64,000 nucleotides of DNA from Eutreptiella sp. 'Long Island Sound 2002' (Eukaryota; Euglenozoa; Euglenophyceae; Eutreptiales; Eutreptiaceae). Under the pieces are notes generated by a model. That model was not told the DNA's origin and searched no databases. It saw nothing but the letters and a program-made list of their open reading frames with translations. The position numbers and the translations under genes were made by a program. Below, piece after piece: positions 24,052-35,780 of the stretch (within the stretch, counting starts at the first letter, position 1; every line of letters starts with the position of its first letter). The stretch is from contig OZ038378.1 in NCBI GenBank assembly GCA_964036045.1, forward strand, positions 159,720,576 to 159,784,575, written 5' to 3'.

Positions 24052-24054
24052 AAG
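24049..24054. other. Left orientation breakpoint
   Basis: Forward satellite reads through TTTTCCCC to 24051. The inverted satellite, AAGTGGGACC, is established from 24052. The bases CA at 24051-24052 fit both sides, so there is 2-bp microhomology and no inserted sequence. The monomer is cut after block 2 on the forward side. TTTTCCCC at 24044-24051 can pair with GGGGAAAA at 24076-24083 across a 24-base loop. Confidence 0.9.
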
Positions 24055-24460
24055 TGGGACCAAGTGGAAACAGGTGGGGAAAACTGGGGAAAATTGGGAC
24101 TAAGTGGGACCAAGTGGAAACAGGTGGGGAAAACTGGGAAAAATTGGGACTAAGTGGGACCAAGTGGAAACAGGTGGGGAAAACTGGGAAAAATTGGGAC
24201 TAAGTGGGACCAAGTGGAAACAGGTGAAGAAAATTGGGAGAAATTGGGACTAAGTGGGACCAAGTGGAAACAGGTGGGGAAAGCTGGGAAACATTGGGAC
24301 TAAGTGGGACCAAGTGGAAACAGGTGGGGAAAACTGGGGAAAATTGGGACTAAGTTGGAGCAAGTGGAAACAGGTGGGGAAAGCTGGGGAAAATCGGGAC
24401 CCAGTGGGACCAAGTGGAAACAAGTGGGGAAAACTGGGAAAAATTGGGCCTAAGTGGGAC

Positions 24461-27400
24461 CAAGTGGAAACAGGTGGGGAAAACTGGGAAAAATTGGGAC
24501 CAAGTGGGACCAAGTGGAAACAGGTGGGGAAAAGTGGGAAAAGTTGGGACTAAGTGGGACCAAGTGGAAACAGATGGGGAAAACTGGGGAAAATGGGGAC
24601 TAAGTGGGACCACGTGGAAACAAGTGGGGAAAGCTGGGGAAAGTTGGGACTAAGTGGGTCCAAGTGGAAACAGGTGGGGAAAACTGGGAAAAATTGGGAC
24701 TAAGTGGGACCAAGTGGAAACAGGTGGGGAAAACTGGGGAAAATTGGGACTAAGTGGGACCAAGTGGAAACAGGTGGGGAAAACTCAGAAAAATTGGGAG
24801 TAAGTGGGACCAAGTGGAAACGGGTGGGGAAAACTGGGGGAAATTGGGACTAAGTGGGACCAAGTGGAAACAGGTGGGGAAAACTGGGAAAAATTGGGAC
24901 TAAGTTGGACCAAGTGGAAACAGGTGGGGAAAACTGGGAAAAATTGGGACTAAGTGGAACCAGGTGGAAACAGGTGGGGAAAACTGAGAAAAATTGGGAC
25001 TAAGTGGGACCAAGTGGAAACGGGTGGGGAAAACTGGGAAAAATTGGGACTAAGTGGGACCAAGTGGAAACAGGTGGGGAAAACTGGGAAAAAATGGGAC
25101 TAAGTTGGACCAAGTGGAAACAGGTGGGGAAAACTGGGAAAAATTGGGACTAAGTGGGACCAAGTGGAAACGGGTGGGGAGAGCTGGGGAAAATTGGGAC
25201 CAAGTGGGACCAAGTGGAAACAGGTGGGGAAAACTGGGAAAAATTGGGACTAAGTGGGACCAAGTGGAAAATGGTGGGGAAAACTGGGAAAAATTGGGAC
25301 CAAGTGGGACCAAGTGGAAACAGGTGGGGAAAACTGGGGAAAATTGGGACTAAGTGGGACCAAGTGGAAACAGGTGGGGAAAACTGGGAAAAATTGGGAC
25401 TAAGTGGGACCAAGTGGAAACAGGTGAAGAAAATTGGGAGAAATTGGGACTAAGTGGGACCAAGTGGAAACAGGTGGGGAAAGCTGCGAAACATTGGGAC
25501 TAAGTGGGACCAAGTGGAAACAGGTGGGGAAAACTGGGTAAAATTGGGACTAAGTTGGAGCAAGTGGAAACAGGTGGGGAAAGCTGGGGAAAATCGGGAC
25601 CCAGTGGGACCAAGTGGAAACAGGTGGGGAAAACTGGGAAAAATTGGGCCTAAGTGGGACCAAGTGGAAACAGGTGGGGAAAACTGGGAAAAATTGGGAC
25701 CAAGTGGGACCAAGTGGAAACAGGTGGGGAAAACTGGGAAAAGTTGGGACTAAGTGGGACCAAGTGGAAACAGATGGGGAAAACTGGGGAAAATGGGGAC
25801 TAAGTGGGACCACGTGGAAACAAGTGGGGAAAGCTGGGGAAAATTGGGACTAAGTGGGTCCAAGTGGAAACAGGTGGCGAAAAGTTGGAAAAATTGGGCC
25901 TAAGTGGGACCAAGTGGAAACGGGTGGGGAAAACTGGGAAAAATTTGGACCAAGTGGGACCAAGTGGAAACAGGGGGGGATAACTGGGGGAAATTGGGAC
26001 CCAGTGGGACCAAGTGGAAACAGGTGGGGAAAACTGGGAAAAATTGGGACCAAGTGGGACCAAGTGGAAACAGGTGGGGAAAATTGGGGAAAATGGGGAC
26101 TAAGTGGGACCAAGTGGAAACGGGTGAAGAAAATTGGGAGAAATTGGGACTAAGTGGGACCAAGTGGAAACAGGTGGGGAAAGCTGGGAAACATTGGGAC
26201 TAAGTGGGACCAAGTGGAAACAGGTGGGGAAAACTGGGGAAAATTGGGACTAAGTTGGACCAAGTGGAAACAGGTGGGGCAAGCTGGGGAAAATTGGGAC
26301 CAAGTGGGACCAAGTGGAAACAGGTGGGGAAAACTGGGAAAAATTGGGCCTAAGTGGGACCAAGTGGAAACAGGTGGGGAAAACTGGGAAAAATTGGGAC
26401 CAAGTGGGACCACGTGGAAACAAGTGGGGAAAGCTGGGAAAAATTGGGACTAAGTGGACCAAGTGGAAACAGGTGGGGAAAACTGGGAAAAATTGGGCCT
26501 AAGTGGGACCAAGTGGAAACAGGTGGGGAAAACTGGGAAAAATTGGGACCAAGTGTGACCAAGTGGAAATAGGGGGGGAAAACTGGGGGAAATTGGGACC
26601 GAGTGGGACCAAGTGGAAACAGGTGGGGAAAGCTGGGAAAAATTGGGACCAAGTGGGACCAAGTGGAAACAGGTGGGGAAAACTGGGGAAAATGGGGACT
26701 AAGTGGGACCAAGTGGAAACGGGTGAAGAAAATTGGGAGAAATTGGGACTAAGTGGGACCAAGTGGAAACAGGTGGGGAAAACTGGGAAAAATTGGGACC
26801 AAGTGGGACCAAGTGGAAACAGGTGGGGAAAAGTGGGAAAAGTTGGGACTAAGTGGGACCAAGTGGAAACAGATGGGGAAAACTGGGGAAAATGGGGACT
26901 AAGTGGGACCACGTGGAAACAAGTGGGGAAAGCTGGGGAAAGTTGGGACTAAGTGGGTCCAAGTGGAAACAGGTGGGGAAAACTGGGAAAAATTGGGACT
27001 AAGTGGGACCAAGTGGAAACAGGTGGGGAAAACTGGGGAAAATTGGGACTAAGTGGGACCAAGTGGAAACAGGTGGGGAAAACTCAGAAAAATTGGGAGT
27101 AAGTGGGACCAAGTGGAAACGGGTGGGGAAAACTGGGGGAAATTGGGACTAAGTGGGACCAAGTGGAAACAGGTGGGGAAAACTGGGAAAAATTGGGACT
27201 AAGTTGGACCAAGTGGAAACAGGTGGGGAAAACTGGGAAAAATTGGGACTAAGTGGAACCAGGTGGAAACAGGTGGGGAAAACTGAGAAAAATTGGGACT
27301 AAGTGGGACCAAGTGGAAACGGGTGGGGAAAACTGGGAAAAATTGGGACTAAGTGGGACCAAGTGGAAACAGGTGGGGAAAACTGGGAAAAAATGGGACT

Positions 27401-29108
27401 AAGTTGGACCAAGTGGAAACAGGTGGGGAAAACTGGGAAAAATTGGGACTAAGTGGGACCAAGTGGAAACGGGTGGGGAGAGCTGGGGAAAATTGGGACC
27501 AAGTGGGACCAAGTGGAAACAGGTGGGGAAAACTGGGAAAAATTGGGACTAAGTGGGACCAAGTGGAAAATGGTGGGGAAAACTGGGAAAAATTGGGACC
27601 AAGTGGGACCAAGTGGAAACAGGTGGGGAAAACTGGGGAAAATTGGGACTAAGTGGGACCAAGTGGAAACAGGTGGGGAAAACTGGGAAAAATTGGGACT
27701 AAGTGGGACCAAGTGGAAACAGGTGGGGAAAACTGGGAAAAATTGGGACTAAGTGGGACCAAGTGGAAACAGGTGAAGAAAATTGGGAGAAATTGGGACT
27801 AAGTGGGACCAAGTGGAAACAGGTGGGGAAAGCTGCGAAACATTGGGACTAAGTGGGACCAAGTGGAAACAGGTGGGGAAAACTGGGTAAAATTGGGACT
27901 AAGTTGGAGCAAGTGGAAACAGGTGGGGAAAGCTGGGGAAAATCGGGACCCAGTGGGACCAAGTGGAAACAGGTGGGGAAAACTGGGAAAAATTGGGCCT
28001 AAGTGGGACCAAGTGGAAACAGGTGGGGAAAACTGGGAAAAATTGGGACCAAGTGGGACCAAGTGGAAACAGGTGGGGAAAACTGGGAAAAGTTGGGACT
28101 AAGTGGGACCAAGTGGAAACAGATGGGGAAAACTGGGGAAAATGGGGACTAAGTGGGACCACGTGGAAACAAGTGGGGAAAGCTGGGGAAAATTGGGACT
28201 AAGTGGGTCCAAGTGGAAACAGGTGGCGAAAAGTTGGAAAAATTGGGCCTAAGTGGGACCAAGTGGAAACGGGTGGGGAAAACTGGGAAAAATTTGGACC
28301 AAGTGGGACCAAGTGGAAACAGGGGGGGATAACTGGGGGAAATTGGGACCCAGTGGGACCAAGTGGAAACAGGTGGGGAAAACTGGGAAAAATTGGGACC
28401 AAGTGGGACCAAGTGGAAACAGGTGGGGAAAATTGGGGAAAATGGGGACTAAGTGGGACCAAGTGGAAACGGGTGAAGAAAATTGGGAGAAATTGGGACT
28501 AAGTGGGACCAAGTGGAAACAGGTGGGGAAAGCTGGGAAACATTGGGACTAAGTGGGACCAAGTGGAAACAGGTGGGGAAAACTGGGGAAAATTGGGACT
28601 AAGTTGGACCAAGTGGAAACAGGTGGGGCAAGCTGGGGAAAATTGGGACCAAGTGGGACCAAGTGGAAACAGGTGGGGAAAACTGGGAAAAATTGGGCCT
28701 AAGTGGGACCAAGTGGAAACAGGTGGGGAAAACTGGGAAAAATTGGGACCAAGTGGGACCACGTGGAAACAAGTGGGGAAAGCTGGGAAAAATTGGGACT
28801 AAGTGGGACCAAGTGGAAACAGGTGGGGAAAACTGGGAAAAATTGGGCCTAAGTGGGACCAAGTGGAAACAGGTGGGGAAAACTGGGAAAAATTGGGACC
28901 AAGTGTGACCAAGTGGAAATAGGGGGGGAAAACTGGGGGAAATTGGGACCGAGTGGGACCAAGTGGAAACAGGTGGGGAAAGCTGGGAAAAATTGGGACC
29001 AAGTGGGACCAAGTGGAAACAGGTGGGGAAAACTGGGGAAAATGGGGACTAAGTGGGACCAAGTGGAAACGGGTGAAGAAAATTGGGAGAAATTGGGACT
29101 AAGTGGGA
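24461..29108 (-). repeat. Tandem duplication, 2.30-2.35-kb HOR inside the inverted segment
   Basis: Copy A is about 24461-26759 and copy B about 26760-29108. The offset is 2299 bp through 25.4 kb and 2349 bp from about 25.45 kb, so copy B has one extra monomer. Rare variants such as the TGGAAAATGG monomer (25266 and 27565) and the GGGGGGGATAACTGG monomer (about 25974 and 28323) are shared. A shorter recurrence of one block at 24250, 25450, 27799 and 29349 shows an older 1.2-kb rhythm. Confidence 0.88.
24661..25301 (-). repeat. Inner arm of the right inverted repeat
   Basis: Reverse complement of 29775-30415; paired coordinates sum to 55076 without any insertion or deletion. A second inner copy lies at 26960-27600, as part of the 2299-bp duplication. 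In the stretches I compared directly I saw only isolated single-base differences. The match stops near 24660. Confidence 0.85.
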
Positions 29109-29772
29109 CCAAGTGGAAACAGGTGGGGAAAGCTGGGAAACATTGGGACTAAGTGGGACCAAGTTGAAACAGGTGGGGAAAACTGGGGAAAATTGGGACT
29201 AAGTGGGACCAAGTGGAAACAGGTGGGGAGAGCTGGGGAAAATTGGGACCAAGTGGGACCAAGTGGAAACAGGTGGGGAAAACTGGGAAAAATTGGGACT
29301 AAGTGGGACCAAGTGGAAACGGGTGGGGAAAACTGGGAAACATTGGGACTAAGTGGGACCAAGTGGAAACAGGTGGGGAAAGCTGGGAAACATTGGGACT
29401 AAGTGGGACCAAGTGGAAACAGGTGGGGAAAACTGGGGAAAATTGGGACTAAGTTGGAGCAAGTGGAAACAGGTGGGGAAAGCTGGGGAAAATCGGGACC
29501 CAGTGGGACCAAGTGGAAACAGGTGGGGAAAACTGGGAAAAATTGGGCCTAAGTGGGACCAAGTGGGAATAGGTGGGGAAAACTGGGAAAAATTGGGACC
29601 AAGTGGGACCAAGTGGAAACAGGTGGGGAAAACTGGGAAAAGTTGGGACTAAGTGGGACCAAGTGGAAACAGATGGGGAAAACTGGGGAAAATGGGGACT
29701 AAGTGGGACCACGTGGAAACAAGTGGGGAAAGCTGGGAAAAATTGGGACTAAGTGGGTCCAAGTGGAAACAG

Positions 29773-29778
29773 GTGGTC
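29773..29778. other. Right orientation breakpoint
   Basis: Inverted satellite reads to AAACAGGTGG at 29776, and forward satellite continues as TCCCAATTTTT from 29777. TGG at 29774-29776 fits both orientations, a 3-bp microhomology with nothing inserted. A 16-bp perfect stem (29733-29748 with 29777-29792) with a 28-base loop spans the breakpoint, and pairing continues outward with mismatches. Confidence 0.9.
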
Positions 29779-30415
29779 CCAATTTTTCCCAGTTTTCCCC
29801 ACCATTTTCCACTTGGTCCCACTTAGTCCCAATTTTTCCCAGTTTTCCCCACCTGTTTCCACTTGGTCCCACTTGGTCCCAATTTTCCCCAGCTCTCCCC
29901 ACCCGTTTCCACTTGGTCCCACTTAGTCCCAATTTTTCCCAGTTTTCCCCACCTGTTTCCACTTGGTCCAACTTAGTCCCATTTTTTCCCAGTTTTCCGC
30001 ACCTGTTTCCACTTGGTCCCACTTAGTCCCAATTTTTCCCAGTTTTCCCCACCCGTTTCCACTTGGTCCAACTTAGTCCCAATTTTTCTCAGTTTTCCCC
30101 ACCTGTTTCCACCTGGTTCCACTTAGTCCCAATTTTTCCCAGTTTTCCCCACCTGTTTCCACTTGGTCCAACTTAGTCCCAATTTTTCCCAGTTTTCCCC
30201 ACCTGTTTCCACTTGGTCCCACTTAGTCCCAATTTCCCCCAGTTTTTCCCACCCGTTTCCACTTGGTCCCACTTACTCCCAATTTTTCTGAGTTTTCCCC
30301 ACCTGTTTCCACTTGGTCCCACTTAGTCCCAATTTTCCCCAGTTTTCCCCACCTGTTTCCACTTGGTCCCACTTAGTCCCAATTTTTCCCAGTTTTCCCC
30401 ACCTGTTTCCACTTG
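29775..30415 (+). repeat. Outer arm of the right inverted repeat
   Basis: Starts exactly at the right breakpoint and is the inverted copy of 24661-25301 and of 26960-27600. Diagnostic monomers are the CACCATTTTCC unit at 29805, the CAGCTCTCCCC unit near 29890 and the TTTTTCTGAG unit at 30284. All three pair with their complements at the predicted positions. Beyond 30416 the sequences differ. Confidence 0.85.
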
Positions 30416-31530
30416 GTCCAACTTAGTCCCAATGTTTACCAGTTTTCCCCACCCGTTTCCACTTGGTCCCACTTAGTCCCCGTTTTTCCCAGTTTTCCCC
30501 ACCTGTTTCCACTTGGTCAAACTTAGTCCCAATGTTTCCCACTTTTCCCCACATGTTTCCACTTGGTCCCACTTAGTCCCAATTTTTCCCAGCTTTCCCC
30601 ACCTGTTTCCACTTGGTCCCACTTAGTCCCAATTTCTCCCAATTTTCTTCACCCGTTTCCACTTGGTCCCACTTAGTCCCAATTTTTCCCAGTTTTCCCC
30701 ACCTATTTCCACTTGGTCCCACTTAGTCCCAATTTTTCCCAGTTTTCCCCACCTGTTTCCACTTGGTCCCACTTAGTCCCAATTTTCCCCAGTTTTCCCC
30801 ACCTGTTTCCACTTGGTCCCACTTGGTCCCAATTTTTCCCACTTTTCCCCACCTGTTTCCACTTGGTCCCACTTAGTCCCAATTTTTCCCAGTTTTCCCC
30901 ACCTGTTTCCACTTGGTCCCACTTGGTCCCAATTTTCCCCAGCTTTCCCCACCTGTTTCCACTTGGTCCAACTTAGTCCCAATGTTTACCAGTTTTTCCC
31001 ACCCGTTTCCACTTGGTCCCACTTAGTCCCCGTTTTTCCCAGTTTTCCCCACCTGTTTCCACTTGGTCCAACTTAGTCCCAATGTTTCCCACTTTTCCCC
31101 ACATGTTTCCACTTGGTCCCACTTAGTCTGAATTTTTCCCAGCTTTCCCCACCTGTTTCCACTTGGTCCCACTTAGTCCCAATTTCTCCCAATTTTCTTC
31201 ACCCGTTTCCACTTGGTCCCACTTAGTCCCAATTTTTCCCAGTTTTCCCCACCTGTTTCCACTTGGTCCCACTTAGTCCCAATTTTTCCCAGTTTTCCCC
31301 ACCTGTTTCCACTTGGTCCCACTTAGTCCCAATTTTCCCCAGTTTTCCACACCTGTTTCCACTTGGTCCCACTTGGTCCCAATTTTTCCCACTTTTCCCC
31401 ACCTGTTTCCACTTGGTCCCACTTGGTCCCAATTTTCCCCAGCTTTCCCCACCTGTTTCCACTTACTCCCCGTTTTCCCCAATTTTCCCCAGTTTTCCCC
31501 TCCTCTTTCCACTTGGTCCAACTTAGTCCC
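30416..31530 (+). repeat. Tandem duplication, 550-bp HOR unit (11 monomers)
   Basis: The AATGTTTACC monomer at 30431 recurs at 30981. In both copies it is followed by a TCCCCG monomer and an AATGTTTCCCACTTTT monomer. The offset is exactly 550 bp. The AATGTTTCCC unit appears once more near 32530. Confidence 0.8.
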
Positions 31531-33360
31531 AATTTTTCCAAGTTTTCCCCACCTGTTTCCACTTGGTCCCACTTAGTCCCAATTTTCCTCAACTTTCCCC
31601 ACATGTTTCCACTTGGTACCACTTAGTCCCAATTTTTCCCAGTTTTCCCCACCTGTTTCCACTTGGTCCCACTTAGTCCCAATTTTCCTCAGTTTTCCCC
31701 ACCTGTTTCCACTTGGTCCCACTTAGTCCCAATTTTTCCCAGTTTTCCCCACCTGTTTCCACTTGGTCCAACTGAGTCCCAAATTTCCGCCGTTTTCCCC
31801 ACCTGTTTCCACTTGCTCCCACTTAGTCCCAATTTTTCCCAGTTTTCCCCACCTGTTTCCACTTGGTCCCACTTAGTCCCAATTTTTCCCAGTTTTCCCC
31901 ATCTGTTTCCACTTGGTCCCACTTAGTCCCAATCCTTCCCAGTTTTCCCCACCTGTTTCCACTTGGTCCCACTTGGTCCCAATTTTTCCCACTTTTCCCC
32001 ACCTGTTTCCACTTGGTCCCACTTAGTCCCAATTTTTCCCAGTTTTCCCCACCTGTTTCCACTTGGTCCCACTTGGTCCCAATTTTCCCCAGCTTTCCCC
32101 ACCTGTTTCCACTTACTCCCCGTTTCCCCCAATTTTTCCCAGTTTTCCCCTCCTCTTTCCACTTGGTCCCACTTAGTCCCAATTTTTCCAAGTTTTCCCC
32201 ACCTGTTTCCACTTGGTCCCACTTAGTCCCAATTTTCCTCAGTTTTCGCCACCTGTTTCCACTTGGTCCCACTTAGTCCCAATTTTTCCCAGTTTTCCCA
32301 CCTGTTTCCACTTGGTCCAACTGAGTCCCAAATTTCCGCCGTTTTCCCCACCTGTTTCCACTGGGTCCCACTTAGTCCCAATTTTTCCCAGTTTTCCCCA
32401 CCTGTTTCCACTTGGTCCCACTTAGTCCCAATTTTTCCCAGTTTTCCCCATCTGTTTCCACTTGGTCCCACTTAGTCCCAATCCTTCCCAGTTTTCCCCA
32501 CCTGTTTCCACTTGGTCCAACTTAGTCCCAATGTTTCCCACTTTTCCCCACATGTTTCCACTTGGTCCCACTTAGTCCCAATTTTTCCCAGCTTTCCCCA
32601 CCTGTTTCCACTTGGTCCCACTTAGTCCCAATTTCTCCCAATTTTCTTCACCCGTTTCCACTTGGTCCCACTTAGTCCCAATTTTTCCCAGTTTTCCCCA
32701 CCTGTTTCCACTTGGTCCCACTTAGTCCCAATTTTTCCCAGTTTTCCACACCTGTTTCCACTTGGTCCCACTTAGTCCCAATTTCCCCCAGTTTTCCCTA
32801 CCTGTTTCCACTTGGTCCCACTTGGTCCCAATTTTTCCCACTTTTCCCCACCTGTTTCCACTTGGTCCCACTTAGTCCCAATTTTTCCCAGTTTTCCCAC
32901 CTGTTTCCACTTGGTCCCACTCGGTCCCAATTTTTCCTAGTTTTCCCCACCTGTTTCCACCTACTCCCCGTTTTCCCCAATTTTTCCTACTTTTCCCCAC
33001 CTCTTTCCACTTGGTCCAACTTAGTCCCATTTTTTCCAAGTTTTCCCCACCTGTTTCCACTTGGTCCCACTTAGTCCCAATTTTTCCCAGTTTTCCCCAC
33101 CTGTTTCCACTTGGTCCCACTGAGTCCCAAATTTCCGCAGTTTTCCCCACCTGTTTCCACTTGGTCCCACTTAGTCCCAATTTCCCCCAATTTTCCCCAC
33201 TTGTTTCCACTTGGTCCCACTTAGTCCCAATTTTCCCCAGCTTTCCCCGCCTGTTTCCACTTGGTCCCACTTAGTCCCAATTTTCCCCAGTTTTCCCCAC
33301 CTGTTTCCACTTGGTCCCACTTAGTCCCAATTTTCCCCAGTTTTCCCCACCTGTTTCCAC
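31461..33360 (+). repeat. Satellite with three sub-repeat-swapped monomers
   Basis: At 31461, 32111 and 32959 a monomer reads ACTTACTCCCCG or ACCTACTCCCCG. Block 5 is replaced by a TCCCCGTTTT-type block followed by an extra AATTTT block, keeping the length near 50. Spacings are 650 and 848 bp. CTCTTTCC monomers follow each. Otherwise ordinary satellite. Confidence 0.75.
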
Positions 33361-35780
33361 TTGGTCCCACTTAATCCCAATTTTTCCCAGTTTTCCTCAC
33401 CTGTTTCCACTTGGTCCCACTTAATCCCAATTTTTCCCAGTTTTCCCACCTGTTTCCACTTGGTCCCACTTAGTCCCAATTTTTCCCAGTTTTCCCCACT
33501 TGTTTCCACTTGGTCCAACTTAGTCCCAATTTCCCCCAGTTTTCCCCACCTGTTTCGACTTGGTCCCACTTTGTGCCAATTTTTCTGAGTTTTCCTCACC
33601 TGTTTCCACTTGGTCCCACTTAGTCCCAATTTTTCCCAGTTTTCCCCACCTGTTTCCACTTGGTCCAACTTAGTCCCAATTTTCCGCAGTTTTCCCCACC
33701 TGTTTCCACTTGGTCCCACTTAGTCCCAATTTTCCCCAATTTTCCCCATCTGTTTCCACTTGGTCCCACTTAGTCCCAATTTTCCCCAGTTTTCCCCACC
33801 TGTTCCCACTTGGTCCCACTTAGTCCCACTTTTTCCCAGTTTTCCCCACCTGTTTCCACTTGGTCCCACTTAGTCCCAATTTTTCCCAGTTTTCCCCACC
33901 TGTTTCCACTTGGTCCCACTTGGTCCCAATTTTTCCTAGTTTTCCCCACCTGTTTCCACTTGGTCCCACTTAGTCCCAAATTTCCCCAGTTTTCCCCACC
34001 TGTTTCCACTTGGTCCCACTTAGTCCCAATTTTTCCCAGTTTTCCCCACCTGTTTCCACTTGGTCCCACTTAGTGCCAATTTTTCCCAGTTTTCCCCACC
34101 TGTTTCCACTTGGTGCCACTTAGTCCCAATTTTTCCCAGTTTTCGCCACCTGTTTCCACTTGGTCCCACTTAGTCCCAATTTTCCCCAGTTTTCCCCACC
34201 TGTTTCCACTTGGTCCCACTTAATCCCAATTTTTCCCAGTTTTCCTCACCTGTTTCCACTTGGTCCCACTTAATCCCAATTTTTCCCAGTTTTCCCACCT
34301 GTTTCCACTTGGTCCCACTTAGTCCCAATTTTTCCCAGTTTTCCCCACTTGTTTCCACTTGGTCCAACTTAGTCCCAATTTCCCCCAGTTTTCCCCACCT
34401 GTTTCGACTTGGTCCCACTTGGTCCCAATTTTTCCCAGTTTTCCTCACCTGTTTCCACTTGGTCCCACTTAGTCCCAATTTTTCCCAGTTTTCCCCACCT
34501 GTTTCCACTTGGTCCCACTCAGTCCCAATTTTTCCCAGTTTTCCCCACCTGTTTCCACTTGGTCCAACTTAGTCCCGATTTTCCGCAGTTTTCCCCACCT
34601 GTTTCCACTTGGTCCCACTTAGTCCCAATTTTTCCCAATTTTCCCCTCCTGTTTCCACTTGGTCCCACTTAGGGTCAATTTTTCCCAGTTTTCCCCACCT
34701 GTTCCCACTTGGTCCCACTTAGTCCCACTTTTTCCCAGTTTTCCCCACCTGTTTCCACTTGGTCCCACTTAGTCCCAATTTTTCCCAGCTTTCCCCACCT
34801 GTTTCCACTTGGTCCCACTTCGTCCCAATTTTTCCCAGTTTTCCCCACCTGTTTCCACTTGGTCCCACTTGGTCCCAATTTTTCCTAGTTTTCCCCACCT
34901 GTTTCCACTTGGTCCCACTTAGTCCCAAATTTCCCCAGTTTTCCCCACCTGTTTCCACTTGGTCCCACTTAGTCCCAATTTTTCCCAGTTTTCCCCACCT
35001 GTTTCCACTTGGTCCCACGTAGTCCCAATTTTCCCCAGTTTTCCCCACCTGTTTCGACTTGGTCCCACTTTGTGCCAATTTTTCCTAGTTCGTCCCACCT
35101 GTTTCCACTTGGTCCCACTTAGTCCCAATTTTCCCCAGTTTTCCCCACCTGTTTCCACTTGGTCCCACATAGTCCCAATTTTTGCCAGTTTTGACCACCT
35201 GTTTCCACTTGGTCCCACTTAGTCCCAATTTTTCCCAGTTTTCCCCACCTCTTTCCACTTTGTCCAACTTAGTCCCAATTTTCCCCAGTTTTCCCCACCT
35301 GTTTCCACTTGGTCCCACTTCGTGCCAATTTTTCCCAGTTTTCCCCACCTGTTTCCACTTGGTCCCACTTAGTCCCACTTTTTCCCAGTTTTCCCCACCT
35401 GTTTCCACTTGGTCCCACTTAGTCCCAATTTTTCCCAGCTTTCCCCACCTGTTTCCACTTGGTCCCACTTAGTCGCAATTTTTCCCAGTTTTCCCCACCT
35501 GTTTCCACTTGGTCCCACTTGGTCCCAATTTTTCCTAGTTTTCCCCACCTGTTTCCACTTGGTCCCACTTAGTCCCAAATTTCCCCAGTTTTCCCCGCCT
35601 GTTTCCAATTGGTCCCACTTAGTCCCAATTTTTCCCAGTTTTCCCCACCTGTTTCCACTTGGTCCCACGTAGTCCCAATTTTCCCCAGTTTTCCCCACCT
35701 GTTTCGACTTGGTCCCACTTTGTGCCAATTTTTCCTAGTTCGTCCCACCTGTTTCCACTTGGTCCCACTTAGTCCCAATT
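33361..35780 (+). repeat. HOR domain with 849-bp and 650-bp duplications
   Basis: The ACTTAATCCC monomer pair at 33370 recurs at 34219 (offset 849 bp), followed by the same order of variants up to about 33.72 and 34.57 kb. A second block at about 34719-35078 recurs at 35369-35728 (offset 650 bp), including an AATTTTTCCTAGTTCGTCCC monomer. Confidence 0.8.

Larger units (their letters stand above)
24052..29776 (-). repeat. Satellite array segment II, same monomer in inverted orientation
   Basis: From about 24052 the + strand switches to the purine-rich complement of the same 50-bp monomer (GTGGGACCAAGTGG, then AAACAGGTGGGG and so on). It stays in that orientation for about 5.72 kb, roughly 114 monomers, then switches back. 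The variant monomers inside are the reverse complements of variants seen in segment I near 22.9-24.0 kb, so this is the same satellite lineage and not a different repeat. Both boundaries lie inside a monomer. It could be a real inverted block or a long-read assembly error; the sequence alone cannot decide. Confidence 0.97.

Noticed and set aside
24040-24070. Transposon end or target-site duplication at the orientation switches
   Set aside because: Both sides are ordinary satellite, with 2-3 bp overlap only, no terminal repeat and no foreign sequence.
34660-34690. TTAGGG resembling a telomere repeat (near 34670)
   Set aside because: It occurs as a single copy created by a point change in the ACTTAGTCCC monomer; there is no tandem run.
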